A stretch of DNA of 15,029 nt from UBA7692 sp964650845 (lineage in GTDB: Bacteria; Bacteroidota; Bacteroidia; Chitinophagales; LD1): contig CAZYXR010000073.1 of assembly GCA_964650845.1 (NCBI GenBank), forward strand, positions 1-15,029, read 5' to 3'. The position numbers and the translations under genes were made by a program. The notes beneath the pieces were generated by a model, which did not search any database, was not told where the DNA came from, and saw nothing but the letters and a program-made list of their open reading frames with translations. Of this stretch, positions 1 through 7,426 are shown piece by piece. The first letter of the stretch is position 1. Each line of letters begins with the position of its first letter.

Positions 1-927
1 GGTTCCGGCTTCGAGCAGATGTGTGGCATAGCTGTGGCGTAGCCAATGTGGTGTTACGGGCTTTTTGATATTTGCTTTTTCTACCGCCAGGTCAAGAACT
101 TTTGCCAAACTTTTTTCGCTATATTGTTCATTTGCAAACTGTCCTTCAAATAACCATGTTTTGGGTTTAAAGGTTTTATAATAATCGCGCAGCATGGGTA
201 ATATTTTATCGGAAAGAGGCACTATTCGGTCTTTTTTTCCTTTGGCTGCACGCACAATAATCAAGTTTCTTTTCGAGTCAATATCTGTGGGTTTAAGGTT
301 TAGCAATTCACTTCTGCGCAAGCCACAACTGTAAATAAGTGCCAACATGGTTCGGTGCTTAATGTTGCGAGGTGCTTCCAAAATCATTTTTACTTCTTCT
401 TTACTCAATACATTTGGTAGTTGTTTTGGGCGTTTTGGTCGGTGAACCAATTCAACATCCATTTTGCTGTTTTCTATTTTGCCAAAAAACAATTTGATGG
501 CATTTACAATTTGGTTTTGATAAGATGCAGATAGCTTATTTGCCAAAATGAACTCATTGTTGAATCTAATAATGTCATCGTTGTTGATGGCAGCAACGGG
601 TTTGCTCCAATAAAATTTTAAGAAACTCAACAAAGCATCGGTATAAACTTTTACAGTGTTATCGCTATACCTTCGGCTGCGCAGCCAACGTTTATACTCC
701 TCTACTTTTTCAACTGCTTCTGCCGTTAATTTTCCAGTTGAAATAGCCGGAAGGTTAAATTGAATTCTATATTCCAAAGTGTCAGGCACATGCCAAGCCT
801 TTAATGTATTACTCCACTTTGCACCCACAAGTTTGCGCACGCGCTCGTTGGCTGCTGCGTTGTAGTCGAAGCGCAATACTATGCGAGCTTCTTTTTGATG
901 AATAAGTGGTTCTGCTGTCCATTTCAT
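1..927 (-). CDS. Tyrosine-type site-specific recombinase (integrase), C-terminus cut by window edge
   Basis: A tyrosine recombinase that would cut and rejoin DNA at specific sites. The 309 visible residues begin with MKWTAEPLIH and run off the left edge in frame. Residues 1-60 form a small N-terminal region (RIVLRFDY, then WSNTLKAWHVPD) common in Bacteroidota integrases. Residues 70-155 look like the SAM-like core-binding domain. From about 170 the catalytic domain shows CGLRRSE (Arg204), the beta-hairpin lysine in AAKGKKDR (Lys229) and HWLRHSYATHLLEAG (His294, Arg297). The last His/Trp and the nucleophilic Tyr lie beyond the edge, so activity cannot be judged. The start ATG (925-927) follows a 120-bp divergent spacer. 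It could be a Xer-like, element-encoded or integron-like enzyme; the visible part does not decide, and no attachment site is visible. Confidence 0.93.
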   Translation of the reverse strand, partial: MKWTAEPLIHQKEARIVLRFDYNAAANERVRKLVGAKWSNTLKAWHVPDTLEYRIQFNLPAISTGKLTAEAVEKVEEYKRWLRSRRYSDNTVKVYTDALLSFLKFYWSKPVAAINNDDIIRFNNEFILANKLSASYQNQIVNAIKLFFGKIENSKMDVELVHRPKRPKQLPNVLSKEEVKMILEAPRNIKHRTMLALIYSCGLRRSELLNLKPTDIDSKRNLIIVRAAKGKKDRIVPLSDKILPMLRDYYKTFKPKTWLFEGQFANEQYSEKSLAKVLDLAVEKANIKKPVTPHWLRHSYATHLLEAGT

Positions 928-972
928 GATTCTAATATAAGTAGTTTCGGTTTTTAATACTATGCATCATTT

Positions 973-980
973 TAGCTTTG
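973..980 (+). promoter_or_regulatory. Possible -7 box for the lipoprotein gene
   Basis: TAGCTTTG matches the Bacteroidota -7 consensus TAnnTTTG exactly and lies about 67 bases before the downstream ATG. No TTG at the expected -33 spacing is present, so this is a weak call. The rest of the divergent spacer 928-1047 is A+T-rich and shows nothing else I can name. Confidence 0.25.
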
Positions 981-1047
981 ATAGCGTAACTTTTTACTTT
1001 TTCTTTTAAAACAGAATGTTCAATTTTACAGAAGTAAAAAATTAGAT

Positions 1048-2193
1048 ATGCGCACTTACTTTATCATTTTGTCATTTTCATTGATGTTAAATGCCTGCAA
1101 CAGCAATAGTAACACAGAAAGAGCAGTAGGAGAGGAGGCTGGTGCTAATTTTGAGGAAGAAGCAAGCACATCATTTAATAATGGTGAAAAAGCTCAAGCC
1201 GCTTCGGGCGATTGGCAAAGATTGGAAATGAAACAATTTAAGGATGCCAAAGGCAATGTGTTTTGCGAAATACCCTTGCCGCAATCGTGGAAACTTGTAA
1301 GTAATGCGGGTCGGGGGCAACCGTCTATTACCGGCCCCAACGGAATTAAACTAACCGATTTTTCGCCGCAAAGTTTTATGTACACAAGCGATCCCAATAT
1401 GCAGCAAATCTATTACCAAAGCGGGCAACAATTGCGAGCAATGCCCGAGGTGCAGCAGGTAATTGAGCAGGATTTAATGCCTTGGGCAAATGGCCAAGGT
1501 TTGCAGTATGTAAAAGCTTACGAAATTCCCGAAGTTGCAAAGGTAGATAAGTGGTATAGCGATCAACTCTTCAAAGCCGTGCCATCGCAATCGTTTAATA
1601 CGGCAATAGGCACAGAATGGAAAGCGGCAGATGGCTCGCCATTTTTTTTACTCATGCACCTATCGGGCAGCAACACTGCCGAGCTTCAAATGTGGAGTTA
1701 TTGGTGCACAAGTTTACAAGCCGAACCCAAACATTTTGATTTAGCAAAAAAGCAATTTCTGTTTGCATTGGCAAATGCCCACTATCCATTGGAACCCATT
1801 ATGGAATACAATAGAATGGAGGCAGAAAAAGCTGGAAAAAGCTGGGCAGCACACAACCAACGAATGGCGCAAAATCAAGTGAACTTTGAAGCCAGCCAAC
1901 GGGCACATGTGAACAAAACCAATGCCATCAACGATGCAATAATGAGTGGTTGGCGCGAGCGCAATGCCGCCAGCGATAAAGCACACGGGCAATTTATAGA
2001 TGCCATAACCGAACGCACCAATGTGGTGGATCCCAACACAGGGCAGCGATACAAAGTTTCAAGCGGTTACAATCAATATTGGATGAACAACGATGGCGAA
2101 TACATTAGCACGCAGCAGCATGATTACAACCCCAATCTTGATGAAAATATGAACAACCAAAAATGGCAGCAATTGAAAGAAGTAAAAGACTGA
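1048..2193 (+). CDS. Lipoprotein of unknown function
   Basis: A 381-residue protein exported and lipid-anchored: residues 1-16 are a hydrophobic signal peptide ending in the lipobox LNAC with the modified Cys at 17, followed by a Ser/Asn-rich tether and an acidic linker. I do not recognise a named family. Residues 55-235 look globular, with scattered Trp and two Cys (FCEIPLP and WCTSL). Residues 250-320 are polar and probably helical, rich in Asn, Ala and Glu. The tail from 325 begins with VVDPNTGQRYKV, then NQYWMNNDGEYIST and DYNPN, and looks like a conserved small domain. It stands alone between a divergent integrase and nth. A periplasm-facing or surface role is inferred only from the signal. 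Confidence 0.85.
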   Translation: MRTYFIILSFSLMLNACNSNSNTERAVGEEAGANFEEEASTSFNNGEKAQAASGDWQRLEMKQFKDAKGNVFCEIPLPQSWKLVSNAGRGQPSITGPNGIKLTDFSPQSFMYTSDPNMQQIYYQSGQQLRAMPEVQQVIEQDLMPWANGQGLQYVKAYEIPEVAKVDKWYSDQLFKAVPSQSFNTAIGTEWKAADGSPFFLLMHLSGSNTAELQMWSYWCTSLQAEPKHFDLAKKQFLFALANAHYPLEPIMEYNRMEAEKAGKSWAAHNQRMAQNQVNFEASQRAHVNKTNAINDAIMSGWRERNAASDKAHGQFIDAITERTNVVDPNTGQRYKVSSGYNQYWMNNDGEYISTQQHDYNPNLDENMNNQKWQQLKEVKD

Positions 2194-2266
2194 TGAGTGT
2201 TTTTTGCTGTGTGAAGCATGGTAGTTTTAAAAAAAGCAATTGGTGCTAAAACTGCACCTTTGCGGT

Positions 2267-2885
2267 ATGACAAAAAAGCAACGGGTAGATTTTATTGTAG
2301 AGAAGTTAGAAGCCTTATATCCAGAAACACCCGTGCCACTAAATCATAGCGATGCTTATACATTGCTAATTGCCGTGTTGCTTTCTGCACAGTGTACCGA
2401 TAAGCGCGTGAATGAGGTAACACCTTTTCTATTTGCAAAAGCAGATACGCCTCAAAAAATGATACAACTTTCGGTGGAAGAAATTCGCGAAATCATTAAA
2501 CCCTGTGGACTTTCGCCCACAAAAGCCAAAGCAATTTGGAATCTATCGCAAATAATATTAGAGAAACACAGTGGCGCAGTGCCGCAAACTTTTGAGGAAT
2601 TGGAAGCTCTGCCGGGCGTGGGGCACAAAACGGCAAGTGTGGTAATGAGCCAAGCATTTGGTGTGCCTGCATTTCCGGTAGATACGCACATTCACCGACT
2701 GATGTACAGATGGAAATTGACAAGTGGTAAAAACGTAGNNNNNNNNNNATGCAAAAAAAATCTTCCCAAAAGCACTTTGGAACAAACTTCATCTGCAAAT
2801 TATTTTCTTTGGGCGCGAACACTGCCCCGCACGCGGTCATGTATCGAGCAATTGCCCAATATGCAGCGTAGTAGGAGGGCGGTAA
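2267..2885 (+). CDS. nth: Endonuclease III (DNA glycosylase/AP lyase), interrupted by a scaffold gap
   Basis: Base-excision repair enzyme that removes oxidised pyrimidines and nicks abasic sites. MTKKQRVDFI is preferred as start over an in-frame TTG at 2240, because a promoter-like CACCTTTG (2255-2262) lies between them. The order of motifs is typical: LLSAQCTDKRVN with the catalytic-Lys region, the helix-hairpin-helix LPGVGHKTA, and VDTHIHR with the catalytic Asp. Ten N at 2739-2748 then break the frame. Reading on from 2751 in the shifted frame gives KKIFPKALWNKLHLQ, then IIFFGREHCPARGH, ending VVGGR at a TAA (2883-2885), clearly the rest of the same protein. The C-terminus shows only three cysteines (HCPARGH and NCPICS), not the classical C-x6-C-x2-C-x5-C cluster. 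The frame break is most simply an artefact of the placeholder gap. Confidence 0.9.
2739..2748. other. Scaffold gap (10 N) inside nth
   Basis: Ten N form a placeholder of arbitrary length. The coding frame before it (codon beginning at 2738) and after it (codon beginning at 2751) only agree if the true missing length is a multiple of three. The usual family spacing between KNV and KKIF suggests about 15 bases. That length is inferred, not seen. Confidence 0.95.
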
Positions 2886-3028
2886 TTTTAAATAACAACT
2901 AAGTGTCAAAAATCAGCAATAGTAAATTGCAAGTATGTTGGAATACGGGCTTCCCCATAAGTGCAGTTAATCATTTTGTACGTACCTGTTTTTTGTTTCT
3001 TGCTCTTTGATTTCTATTTACACAAAAA

Positions 3029-3535
3029 ATGTATTTTCTCTCTCGAAATATTGTAGTTGCCATTCTTGCATTGATGCTTGTAGGTTTGTTGTATCTTTTG
3101 ATTCCCGGTTATCGCTGGGCGGTAGAAGAAATCGGCTTTAAAAACCTGAATTTGGTGAAAAAGATTGAAGACAAACGCAGAAGCGAAAATTTGCCGCCAC
3201 TTACTGTGCACGAAAAACGAGCATTTAAAATTGAAAACTACTACTATATGCAGTTGATAAACAATAGTACTCCGCAGAATGCAGTGATACTGTTGCCGCC
3301 AAACTCGGTTACGCGGGGTACGCGCCATACATTTTTGGGCGAGTCGGAGTGGGTTGCATATTTTATTTATCCGCGCCTGTGTGTAGGCGAAGATGAAAAA
3401 GATAAACTGCCCGAATTGTATAAAAAAGTAACCCATGTAGCCATTGTAAAAGGTTGGGGTTACGAAAAGCTGAAGTATCGACCCATTGAAAATGAAGAAG
3501 AAATTGTTTTGCCAATTAATAAAAATGCCGAGTAA
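3029..3535 (+). CDS. Small membrane-anchored protein paired with the downstream GT-C protein
   Basis: A 168-residue protein with one N-terminal membrane segment (about residues 8-27, no cleavage site apparent), then a soluble domain likely on the periplasmic side. The soluble part has a charged helix (KKIEDKRRSE), the block NAVILLPPNSV, then SEWVAYFIYPRLCVG and VTHVAIVKGWGYEKL. The FIYPR block resembles soluble domains I associate with GT-C glycosyltransferases, but I cannot name a family. The stop is followed by one codon and then the ATG of the next gene in the same frame, so the two are almost certainly co-transcribed and probably translationally coupled. Inferred role: accessory subunit of the downstream membrane enzyme. 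Function unknown. Confidence 0.82.
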   Translation: MYFLSRNIVVAILALMLVGLLYLLIPGYRWAVEEIGFKNLNLVKKIEDKRRSENLPPLTVHEKRAFKIENYYYMQLINNSTPQNAVILLPPNSVTRGTRHTFLGESEWVAYFIYPRLCVGEDEKDKLPELYKKVTHVAIVKGWGYEKLKYRPIENEEEIVLPINKNAE

Positions 3536-3538
3536 GTA

Positions 3539-4960
3539 ATGAGTATATTTTTTGGCATTATCCTATTGTTTTTATCAGGTTGGCTGATACTGAAAAAGTT
3601 GGGTGTTAGTATTCAACCCATCGAAATGCTTGCTTATTCTTTGCTTACAGGTATTGGCTTGCAAAGTTTTTGGATGTTGCTGTGCGATGTATTCAATATA
3701 CAATTTTCGCAGCCGTTGCTTTCGGTTTTCAATCTTGGCTTGGTGGTGATTCTTGCAGATTTTGATGCCGTAAAGAAGTTTAACTACGAGCAATGGTTGA
3801 AGACTACAGTTGAAAAAATAAAGGAGCAATTCCTTCGCCCCGACCTTGGCAGTATGCTACTGCTTGCAACCCTTGCTGGCTTGTTTTATCTAATAGCGGT
3901 AAAAGGTATGTATTGGCCTACAAGCGAGCACGATGCCATTGGTACATTCGATAAATTGGGAGTTTGGTTTGCTTTAGAAGGGCGAATTCATGTGTCGCTT
4001 TATGATGTTGGTTTGCAAGGCGCAGGGGGCATTTATCCGCCATTGTTTCCATCGGCAATTGCCTATTGCTATTTGTATGGCGGCAATAATCCCAAAATTC
4101 TTTCGCTGCTTTTTTACATAGCCACACTTGTTATTTTCTTTTTTGCATTGCGTAGATATACAACATTATTTGGTGCCTCTTTTTTTACTTTAATACTTGG
4201 ATGGTCGCCCGAGTTTTATTCTCATGCTGCATTATTGTTAAGCAACATTCCTGCTGCGGCATACATCACCGGGGCATCGTTAAGTTTGTTTATTTGGTGG
4301 AAAGAAAAAGAGCAATCATATTTTACACTCAGCTGCATAATGATTGCATTGTCGCTGTGGCTTCGCCAAGATTTGATTCCTTTTGCCGCAGCTGGTGGCT
4401 TGGTAGTGCTTTGGTTTGCGATACAAAATAAAGAATGGAAAAAGGTGTTTGTTTATGCTGCCGCAGTATTGATTCCGTTTATCACATGGAGTTTGTATGT
4501 AAAGTTTTCGTTGCATCTTTCTGCAGCCGAGCGGTTTGGGGCTGGTAGTGTTATTACAGCCGCAAAGTTGAAACTTGTAAGTGCTTATTTGTGGGCTTAC
4601 CTTGGTTTGGGGCAGCAGGGCGGTAGCCCTCCGGGATATTTTTTGTATGGTGTAGCGTTTTTGTTACCCATTGTTTTGGTTTTTGCCAACTACAAACATC
4701 TTACAAAAGATTGGTTGATGATTCCGGTTTATGCTTTTGTTTCGTTGGTGTTGTACACCTTAGTTTTTTTATTGATTGATGAGAATTTACAAGGGGCAAC
4801 TTTGCAATCGTTGATGGAAAGTTCATTTAAGCGTGGGTTGTTCTGTTTTATGCCAATAGTGCTTTTTTATGCTGCGGCTTCTTCATTTTCGGTAAAGATG
4901 TTTGGTATGTTAGAAAGCTACCGAACCAATAGCGAGGCTACACGGGATGTGCTTGGTTAA
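3539..4960 (+). CDS. Polytopic membrane protein, probable GT-C-type glycosyltransferase
   Basis: A 473-residue integral membrane protein with about ten or more hydrophobic segments from residue 3 onward. After the third there is a cytoplasmic-looking amphipathic stretch (about 76-104), then a segment leading into MYWPTSEHDAIGTFDKLG. The acidic residues Glu130/Asp132 in this first large external loop, and the later GGIYPPLFPS (about 163-172), fit the layout of GT-C enzymes (PMT/ArnT/RgtA-like), which move sugars from polyprenyl-phosphate donors on the outer face of the inner membrane. Those family features are established; the assignment here is by pattern only. It is coupled to the small protein just upstream and meets the sulfotransferase tail to tail, sharing a TTAA. 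An O-antigen polymerase or flippase-like protein is an alternative. Confidence 0.75.
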   Translation: MSIFFGIILLFLSGWLILKKLGVSIQPIEMLAYSLLTGIGLQSFWMLLCDVFNIQFSQPLLSVFNLGLVVILADFDAVKKFNYEQWLKTTVEKIKEQFLRPDLGSMLLLATLAGLFYLIAVKGMYWPTSEHDAIGTFDKLGVWFALEGRIHVSLYDVGLQGAGGIYPPLFPSAIAYCYLYGGNNPKILSLLFYIATLVIFFFALRRYTTLFGASFFTLILGWSPEFYSHAALLLSNIPAAAYITGASLSLFIWWKEKEQSYFTLSCIMIALSLWLRQDLIPFAAAGGLVVLWFAIQNKEWKKVFVYAAAVLIPFITWSLYVKFSLHLSAAERFGAGSVITAAKLKLVSAYLWAYLGLGQQGGSPPGYFLYGVAFLLPIVLVFANYKHLTKDWLMIPVYAFVSLVLYTLVFLLIDENLQGATLQSLMESSFKRGLFCFMPIVLFYAAASSFSVKMFGMLESYRTNSEATRDVLG

Positions 4961-6108
4961 ATCGGCTGAAAGCCATATTCTGCAATTACTTCGCCTAACT
5001 GTTCTGCAATTTCATTTTTGCTGATACCATATTCTTCAAGCGAGTAATTATGGCTCGATTTATAGTCCTTGTTTCGGTGCGATTCTTGTTCTAATGAGTT
5101 GGTAAATTCTTTGCTTACTTCCCAATCAAAATGTTTGTAGATGTCGAGCACTGTTTCTTTGGGCTGGGCTATTAGCGTATCGTATTTTAATGCGTAAAAC
5201 TGCGATTGTTTTAGTGTCTTTTTTACATCGTTGAAATGCTTAAAAAAATCTATGCTGCAATTTGCCCATTGCTTGTAAGTAGGATGAGTTTTAGGCATGG
5301 CTGGTGAATGAAAACCATACATAACCGAAAACATACTAACCATAGAAGGTACTGCCTTGTATGGGTTACGGGCTATAAAAATGATTTTAGCATCGGGAAA
5401 ACGCGAAAGAATGCTTTGAATTCTGCCACTGCTATTTACATTTTTTGCAAGGTAAGTTTTGTGTTTGTCGCGGGCATACACAAATCGCTTCAACGAACTT
5501 TCATAAAAGTCCATCATGTTGTTACGCACTTGTTGCGGTTCATTATCGAGCATGTAATTGTTTTTCACTAAATGGAAAAACGGAAACAATACAAAGATGC
5601 CGGAGCTCATCATGCTTTGCGCAAAAAGCGCTTCGTCTTCCTCGGCTTTATTGAATCCCATTTCATGAATATCTTCCCACCCGGCATAAAGTTTTTCATC
5701 CATTTTGTTGAGCAGCTTTGTTATTGGGCTGCCAACAAAGTCATCGGCACGCTTTACGTATTTTGTAAAATCCACAAAAGTAGCAGCACAAAAAAGTGTG
5801 TGTGCAAATTTCATGTAGGTAAACCTCTTTTCATCTTTGCTCATCATTCTGTGTAGAAATGTAGTGCCGCTGCGTGGGTTGGCTATAATGAATACCGGAG
5901 ATTTTATTTGAACATCATGATACTTTCGATAAAAAATTTCATCGAGCAAGCGAAACAGAAATAACGAAATGTTGTTGATGAAAAATAGTATTAAAAGGAT
6001 GATGGTGATTAACCACAGCAAGGGATTGAAAGTGGTAAATGTATAACGCAGGCAACGCCCCAATACACTATAACGAACATAATAAAGCGAAGCTTTGCCG
6101 TAAACCAC
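4957..6108 (-). CDS. Membrane-anchored sulfotransferase family protein
   Basis: A 383-residue protein with one N-terminal membrane segment (about 30-53) followed by a sulfotransferase domain. PVFIIANPRSGTTFLHRMM (about 71-89) is the 5'-phosphosulfate-binding loop of PAPS-dependent enzymes. KIIFIARNPYKAVPSMVSM (about 241-259) holds the 3'-phosphate-binding Arg and Ser. The C-terminal HNYSLEEYGIS recalls the Sulfotransfer_3 group. It would transfer sulfate from PAPS to a hydroxyl or amine acceptor that cannot be named from sequence. The start is GTG at 6106-6108, with an in-frame TAG directly upstream; no ATG occurs before residue 88, so a slightly later TTG is the only alternative. Its 3' end overlaps the GT-C gene by four bases. 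The neighbourhood hints at glycan or lipid sulfation. Confidence 0.87.
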   Translation of the reverse strand: MVYGKASLYYVRYSVLGRCLRYTFTTFNPLLWLITIILLILFFINNISLFLFRLLDEIFYRKYHDVQIKSPVFIIANPRSGTTFLHRMMSKDEKRFTYMKFAHTLFCAATFVDFTKYVKRADDFVGSPITKLLNKMDEKLYAGWEDIHEMGFNKAEEDEALFAQSMMSSGIFVLFPFFHLVKNNYMLDNEPQQVRNNMMDFYESSLKRFVYARDKHKTYLAKNVNSSGRIQSILSRFPDAKIIFIARNPYKAVPSMVSMFSVMYGFHSPAMPKTHPTYKQWANCSIDFFKHFNDVKKTLKQSQFYALKYDTLIAQPKETVLDIYKHFDWEVSKEFTNSLEQESHRNKDYKSSHNYSLEEYGISKNEIAEQLGEVIAEYGFQPI

Positions 6109-6235
6109 CTAAAGTTTTAATTTTTTAAAATGAGATGTAAGATTGAAACAATAAGTTGCGAATAAATAATTTTGTTCACGCATTCATTACACATCTTTTG
6201 TGAAATGCGATGCGATAGACTTAAACTGAAATTTT

Positions 6236-7426
6236 ATGCACTTAAATCAACGGCAAGTATTTTTAAATAATGTAGCCCAAACCAGCGAAGCACCATTGTT
6301 GTTAGAAATTTCAAAAGCAGAGGGCGTGTATTTGTTTGATGTTTCTGGCAACAAAATTATTGATTTGATTAGCGGTATCAGCGTTTGCAATGTTGGGCAC
6401 TGCCATTCAAAAGTTGTGGAAGCCGTGCAGCAGCAAGCCGCGCTACACATGCACTTAATGGTGTATGGCGAAGTGGTGCAGTCGCCACAGGTTCGCTATG
6501 CAAATTTGTTAGCTAATAACTTACCATCGCAACTTCAAAACATCTATTTTACCAATTCGGGTGCCGAAGCTACCGAGGGTGCGTTGAAACTTGCCAAGCG
6601 ATATACAGGGCGCAGCGAATTGGTACATTTTAAAAATGCCTACCACGGTAGCACGCATGGCGCACTTAGTGTTATGGGCGATGAATTTTTTAAAGCAAGT
6701 TACCGTCCATTGCTACCCAACACACGCGAGTTGCTTTTTGGTGATGTAAACGGATTGCAAAATATAACTAATGAAACCGCGTGTGTAATAATTGAAGCAG
6801 TTCAAGCTGAAAGTGGCGTTACTGTTCCTTCTATTGAGTTTATGAAAGCCCTGCGCCAAAGATGTAACGAAACAGGTGCGCTGTTGATATTGGATGAGAT
6901 TCAAACGGGAATGGGTAGAACGGGTAAACTTTTTGCATTTGAGCATTTCGGCATTGTGCCCGATATTCTATTGCTGGCTAAAGCATTTGGCGGAGGAATG
7001 CCTTTGGGTGCATTTATTTCTTCAAAAAATATAATGAATGTGCTTACAAACAACCCTGTGTTGGGGCACATTACAACATTTGGTGGGCATCCGGTTTGTT
7101 GTGCTGCAGGCGAGGCGGCATTAAATGTTTTGATTGATGAAAATCTGATAGCAGGTGTTGAAGAAAAAGGAAAATGTTTTGAAAGGCTGCTCGTTCACCC
7201 GGCAATCAAATCTATTCGCAGAAAAGGTTTGCTGATGGCAATAGAGTTTGAAAGCTACGAACAAAACAAACGGGTTATTGACCGCTGTATTGAATTGGGT
7301 GTGTTTACCGATTGGTTTTTGTTTGCTGCAAACTGTTTGCGCATTGCCCCACCGCTTACTATTGAACAAAATGTAATCGACACTGCTTGTGCAATTATTT
7401 TGCAAGCAATAGAAGAGGTAGCTTAA
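6236..7426 (+). CDS. Class III PLP-dependent aminotransferase (ArgD/GabT-like)
   Basis: A 396-residue fold-type I aminotransferase that moves an amino group between an amino acid (probably an omega-amine) and a 2-oxo acid. Landmarks: NSGAEATEGALKLA (about 107-120) for the cofactor phosphate, NAYHGSTHGALS (about 134-145), LILDEIQTGMGRTG (about 217-230) with the Asp that pairs with the pyridine nitrogen, and LLAKAFGGGMPLGAF with the Schiff-base Lys249. Length and motif order are complete. Substrate cannot be fixed: acetylornithine, ornithine, 4-aminobutyrate or lysine-type members all share these motifs. It sits alone on its strand after a 127-bp divergent spacer and converges on the HMG-CoA-lyase-like gene with a four-base overlap, which suggests neighbourhood rather than an operon. 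Confidence 0.9.
   Translation: MHLNQRQVFLNNVAQTSEAPLLLEISKAEGVYLFDVSGNKIIDLISGISVCNVGHCHSKVVEAVQQQAALHMHLMVYGEVVQSPQVRYANLLANNLPSQLQNIYFTNSGAEATEGALKLAKRYTGRSELVHFKNAYHGSTHGALSVMGDEFFKASYRPLLPNTRELLFGDVNGLQNITNETACVIIEAVQAESGVTVPSIEFMKALRQRCNETGALLILDEIQTGMGRTGKLFAFEHFGIVPDILLLAKAFGGGMPLGAFISSKNIMNVLTNNPVLGHITTFGGHPVCCAAGEAALNVLIDENLIAGVEEKGKCFERLLVHPAIKSIRRKGLLMAIEFESYEQNKRVIDRCIELGVFTDWFLFAANCLRIAPPLTIEQNVIDTACAIILQAIEEVA

Noticed and set aside
2886..3028. Spacer between nth and the small membrane protein as a possible small gene
   Set aside because: Only a very short frame (MLEYGLPHKCS) is present, with no support; the region is A+T-rich with T-runs, probably the promoter of the next gene.
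4201..4516. Open frames in other frames inside the GT-C gene, and similar frames inside proS, rpoN and cysM
   Set aside because: They overlap genes with clear family motifs and have no recognisable domains; they are coding shadows.
6171..6200. Promoter for the aminotransferase gene (TTTG at 6171, TTTTG at 6196)
   Set aside because: The spacing of 18 is near that expected, but the -7 box ATCTTTTG fails at the first two positions of TAnnTTTG, so it is too weak to list.
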